Shown: positions 39,601 through 45,600 of the stretch, in pieces | Layout: each line of letters opens with the position of its first letter | How positions within the stretch are numbered: position 1 is the stretch's first letter | DNA from: Pseudoips prasinana | Lineage: Eukaryota > Arthropoda > Insecta > Lepidoptera > Nolidae | Direction: 5' to 3' | Length of the DNA: 64,000 nucleotides | Assembly: GCA_951640165.1 (NCBI GenBank) | Contig: OX621252.1 | Location: 30,153,934-30,217,933, forward strand | Position numbers and translations under genes: made by a program | The notes under the pieces: generated by a model | Database searches by the model: none | Told to the model about the DNA's origin: nothing | What the model saw: the letters and a program-made list of their open reading frames with translations, nothing else

Positions 39601-42600
39601 GAAAATCCTTAACCTTAGAACATGATAAAATTTAAACGAGACTTACCCTATAGCTCTCTAACATAAATATTACAGAGAATCGGATCACGGTACTAGAAAA
39701 CCAGGTACTAGGAAATTTTTGGGCACTGTGGAAACAATGTTTTACACTTCTAATCTAAATAATCTACAACATAATAGCTATACATATAGCTCCAGGGAAG
39801 TGTGACGTGACGATGACGCGAGTTACATGATTTTTGTTCACCCAAAAAGTGCTTAACGGGCCCAAAGATATTTTCACTTTAAAAATAAATTAACTCCAAC
39901 TAGTACCATATAACCAAGGAGCTATATTGATTTTTATATGGAATTGTTCAACTTTAAGAACAATCTGCGTGCCACAATATATTTAATCAGATTTCTTCAA
40001 AGCTTGCATCCGTACAAATAATGCAAATTTATAGAGGTTTTAGAAGATCAACAGTTGGATTCAAGCTAACATACATTTCGTGTTTACAGACTCCACCGTC
40101 AGGTTACGGAGGACCAGGAGTATTAGACGAGTTGGTCTACTCGGGTGCAGGGTCTGGCTGCAGGGATGATGATGAAGATGCTTGTGTGCTACCTGACGCG
40201 GGGTCTGGTGATGATCTTATCACCCCTGTTTACGTACCGTCTACTAGACGACCACCGTCAAGACCGCACAAGGTAACTATTGAATATTTGCCAGGATTTT
40301 TAAAATTTAAATATATGTTTTACTAAGATATGACTGGCAGTTTTTTTCCAGAGTTGGAGTTAAATTCACATTTGCATTACAAAAGGAAACGTGTCTGATA
40401 GAAAAACAATTTAATTTCTATTAAATTATTATTTTTCTGTTTAGGGTGACACAAGTGGGAAACTAATGAAACCGTGTGATGATGAGGACTGCATTGAAGG
40501 GTCTGGATCCAGCGTTGATGAAATCACTGAGCCAGAACATCCCATGACAACGTATGTAAAAATTGTCTCGTATAACTAACGGTTTAAGTACATTCAGTCA
40601 AAAAAATATCGGGAATGGATGATTTGTTTATGGTTCCAAATTCAATTTTTTGTTTTTTTTTGTTGTTGTTAGATTGGCACAACTGTTTTCCATTTTGGCG
40701 AGGAGTTTGAGTTGCATCTGTTATTTATATTAAATACAGTGCTGGTTTTAGTAATATCATATATAGTGTGTATTGCGAATTTCATAATGGACAAAAATAT
40801 CCAACAAAGAGTTTGTCTTAAATTTTGCATCGCTAATGGAATTTCGTGTTCGGAGTCACTGAAAATGTTACAGAAGGCTTACGGTGAATCGACTTTATCA
40901 AAAACTCGTGCTTATGAGTGGTTCAAAGCGTTCAAAAGCGGTCGAGATGTGATGAAAGATTTGCCTCGCTCTGGTAGGCCATCCACATCTGCAACTGAAG
41001 TTAACATCGCAAAAGTGAAGGAAATAGTGACTGAAAATCCTCATTCAACTCTTAGAGAGATAGCCGCTGAACTTTCTGTATCTCACGAGTCAATTCATAA
41101 CATTTTAACTAATCATTTGGGTATGAAACATGTTGTCACTCGACTAGTCGCAAAAGATCTGAATTTTCTCCAAAAACTCAATCGCATGAAAGTCACTGAG
41201 GACATGGTAGAACGAGTCAATTCCGACCCAACATTCATGAAACGAATTGTTACTGGTGACGTGACGTGGGTTTACGAGTTTGACATGCAAACTAGTCGAC
41301 AAGCTTCGGAGTGGCACCTTCCAACTGAACCAAAACCGAAAAAACCACGCCAAAGTCCGTCCAAACCGATCAAATGTCAAAGTCATGTTGACTGTTTTCT
41401 TTGACTATCGCGGTGTTGTGCACTCTGAATTCTTACCGGAAGGTCGAACGGTAAATAAAGAATATTATTTGAGCGTTATGCGGTGTTTAAGAGAGCAAAT
41501 CGACGAAAAAGGCCAGATTTGTGGAAAGAAAATTCTTGGATTTTGCACCACGTTAATGCGCCTTCGCACAAGGCCATCATTGTGAACGAATTTTGACCTA
41601 ACACTCAACAAATACCATCCAGTAGCCAATATATTCACCAGATATGGCCCCAACTGACTTCTTTCTTTTTCCTAAACTCAAATTACCACTTCGTGGTACC
41701 CGTTTTTAATCGGTAGAAGACATAAAGGAGAATTCGCGGCGAGAACTGAACTCAATTCCGAAAGCAGCGTTTAAAAAATGTTTTGATGTATGGATTATTC
41801 GTTGGCGTAAGTGTATCGTTTCTGAAGGAAACGGAAGGAAGGAAGGAAGGAAACGAAAAGGAAGGAAATTTGGATGAATAACAAACATTTTGTATATTAT
41901 TGATCTTTTCCCGGTACTTTCTTGACAGAGTAGTATTTATAGGGCCGATAAAACTAAGTGGAGGTAGCGATTCGTATTTATCAAACTAACTGTATTTATT
42001 ATATATTAAACGAAATATTTTTTAGTCGAATGTTAAAAATATATTTAATAGTAAATAAAAATGGCCAAATAAAATTATTTGAAATGAAATTCTGCCATTT
42101 TATAGTATGTCAAATAAAATTGTATCAAACACGATACTCTAAACGAAGTTATGCGAAATTATTAATCTGCCATCTTAAAAGTACGCCAATTAATTATTCT
42201 ACAAAATATTTTTTAAATTAAATATTAAAAAAAAAAAAAAAAAATTATGCCAAGTATGATTTCGCCAAATAAATTTTGAAGTATCCCCGATAGAGGTGCC
42301 TTTTTTGAGGTTACTTTTTTAAAGATTGAAAAATATTCTTCATAGACGTATCTCTTATTCGATATTAAGTACAGTTAATAAGTAGGTAATCGATGTTTGC
42401 GTATGTAAAACTTGGTTGACAATATTTCCAAGAATTGCTTAGTTTGAATAATTTGCTATAACCTTCACTCCGCATTGGGCTGCAACTGAAAATTTGCTTA
42501 CATTAACATTTACTGAGATGCAAAGCCAGTATTCATCTACTTATAACATTAATTTAAAGTGTCTGTATTTCCAGTTCCGGAGCAAGCAGTACCCACAGCA

Positions 42601-45600
42601 TGACATCTCCCACCATAATTATAGTCTCCACGGAGCACGTGGATAAGTCTATCGCGGGATCCACCGCCGGGTCCCCCGGCGCCAGTGAGGCCACCAAGTC
42701 CAGTACCGACGGCCAGCCCACGCTGCCCGACCACGACAACATGAAGGCGGGCACGCTGGACAGCGCGACCACGCCGGAGCGCCGGACCACGCCTACTGAT
42801 GGTAACCCAGAATTCTAATTGTCAGGAAACTATGTAGGGAAACACATGTCCTTTAAAAGCCAATTACATTTAGGAATAAAATAAATAACATTTGAAGTGT
42901 TGAAAATCGGATAATGGTACCACAAAATTCAATAACTTCTAAGTAAATAGTAAGAGTTACGCCTTGTATCTTATCTTTTCATCTCAAGCCTAATATTTCT
43001 TGTGAAAATTATATATTAAATCATTTGTCTAGCTCCTATCCCAATCAAATTGGTTCCATCGTAACATATTGTATTCTTCCATTTATCTCTTCTTGACACC
43101 GTTTCACTGTCTAGCTGTATCGTCTTTCAGATAATCTAACTATCATTTGCTTACCCTTTCTCTACTCGCAACGCCGTCGTTCCTACGAAAACCGTACCAT
43201 ACGTTTGAAATTCTTCAGATCTTTCAAACGTCCTCTAATATGCGTCTTTATTCTTTTCTATATCCATCATTGACACTCGAAAAATCCTTCTTAGGATTCG
43301 AATCTCATTAGTATGCAAACACCTTCCATTTTTACCTGTAGTTCTCTTGATTTCTGACTCATACGAGACGAAAGGGCTTAATACGGTATACAGGACTGAA
43401 GTTGCGGAAAAAATGACCTCGGTTGTAATTCTTCTTCACAGATCATTCACATACACACACCAGCTATCACTTTACGCCGACGTTAACAGGCAGGCATGGT
43501 AATCTAGACGAGGCAACTCACACCACTGAAGAAGATTCCAACAACATACCAGAATACGAAAACGGCCGTGAGAACGAGATAGAAGCTAGAACACCCACGT
43601 ACGAGAGTGAACAGGACAGAATACCCGGCAGAGTGCCGCCCGAGTACAATGGGTACGATGTGACGCCTAAATGGTACCATCCGAAGACTACGGACAACAG
43701 GGTTGTTCCACCTGAGTCAGAGTTCTTCGCTACTATTGTTGGTAAGTATTCTATTCATAGTGATTTATATTAATCGATGTTTGTATAGGCGTCCCTTAAG
43801 TCCATAAGGAACACACACAACCTTAAAAGTAGGAGCAATTTTGATAACATTGGATCTTTATTTTAGCCCAGAGATTAATTTATCAATGAGGAAATATAAA
43901 TCTAATTTAATTGTGAGGAAGTAAAAATCATTAATTTCTTGAATAGAAATCTGAATAAAAATTAGTTTTGCAGAATAATTCATTGTATAAAAGCGTGATT
44001 TTTAGGTTTATTTAACTATGTTTTTAGTAAATTGTGTTTCTTTTATTTTCAGGAATTGTAGCATCGGTGCTGATAGCGATAATTTTGATAGTGATCATAG
44101 TGCTCAAGTACATTGTGTTCAAGTTCGACCCCTCGTATAAGGTGACAGAAGACAAGAATTATCAGCAAGGAGCGAGTGCCGCACTATTAGGGAATCAGGT
44201 ATTGTGATCATTACTTAATTCTAGTTCATTAAGAATATTAATATACATGTAATAGCAATAGCAATAGCTTAAAAAAAATAGAACTTTGGTACTTTAATTT
44301 TTATTCGCTTTCTCCTCCGATTCGTCCACCTAGGTAGCTAGAGAAAGGCGCAGGCTAGCTAGGGTAGGATCCTCAGCGACGAGGATCGCGTTGCCCCCTT
44401 AACACGTGATCGGTAATCCCGAGCAAGTGATCTGACCCCCATTTTGAATTCCATCTTTTTACTTCAGCGGCCGCCTGAGCTGTGGCCCGAACCCCATAAG
44501 GGTGCCCTCTGGTATTAGTAGCTTAAATTAAGCTACTGGTTGAGGGCCTTTTGCGCTAGTCAACTGCTCGTTGTTTTCAATTCTTTAATTTTAATATACT
44601 ATTGCTAAATGTAACAATAATAGCTTAGTAACTTGCTATTTATTATTTATTTAAGGATTAATTAAAAATATATGTGACCAAAGAGACCGCACGGACGGAC
44701 TAATTCAAAATATTTTGTTGCTTTAATGACTGTTTTAAACTGTGTTTTTGTATTACATTATGAGCTTGACAAATACAAGTGTATGTAAATACCCAAGTGC
44801 TGAATAAATTTCATTATTTCATTATTAATAATTCGATTGAATAGAAAAGGTGTTAAATGGATAGTCTTCTGGCCCGGTGAGGTATGGCTGGTCATCGCGG
44901 TCCGTCTGTTTGTGTTGAGAACTTGTATATGCGCTAAGTTTGTACGCAACGTTTTCACTTTGCATGCGCGTTGCAGGAGTAGTGAAGATGTGTTCCATTG
45001 ATTAGTATTATTTTCGTTTCATTACATCAATCCTCCTCTCAGACTGAGATTTTATTTAAGTATTAGGTTTTTGCCATGTTGATGTTGACATATTAATTAT
45101 AAGGATGCCATATAGGTCTCCTTGCATTAAATGCCAATATAAACACGCTTAATGTCCTATAATAGTGACACCTTGCTTAAAAAGAAAATTATGACTTTAA
45201 ATGTTATAATAAAATATAAAAAAATGCGATGTAATATTGCATTTTTTATTACAGAATAGGATGAAACCGTTCTTTGAAGCTAACGGTTGAACTTTGCTCG
45301 GGCAAAATTTCATATGCCACTTTTCAGCGGAATTATTTGTAACTTAACTTAGACGTCACGTGCTCGTAATCTAGATACGTTTAAGATCGAGTCAGACTAT
45401 CTTGGTTTTCGGTTAACTATTGTTACTTCGTTGTCAGATTTGGTTATTTTTGAAAAGTACACTAAATTATTGACATTGTACACTTAACTATTTACTTTTA
45501 AATTCAACATGATTTCCTCATTTTAAATTTGATGTGATTTTTATGATAACATTATTTCTAGTTATAATTTTATCATCAAAATCACATCAAATTTTAATTA

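Larger units (their letters stand above)
40591..41930 (+). mobile_element. Degenerate full-length mariner in an Nrx-1 intron
   Basis: About 1,340 bases, the usual mariner length, flanked by TA on both sides. The inverted ends align with small differences: TCAAAAAAATATCGGGAA at the left, complement of TTCCCGGTACTTTCTTGA at the right. The transposase is described separately. Confidence 0.85.
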
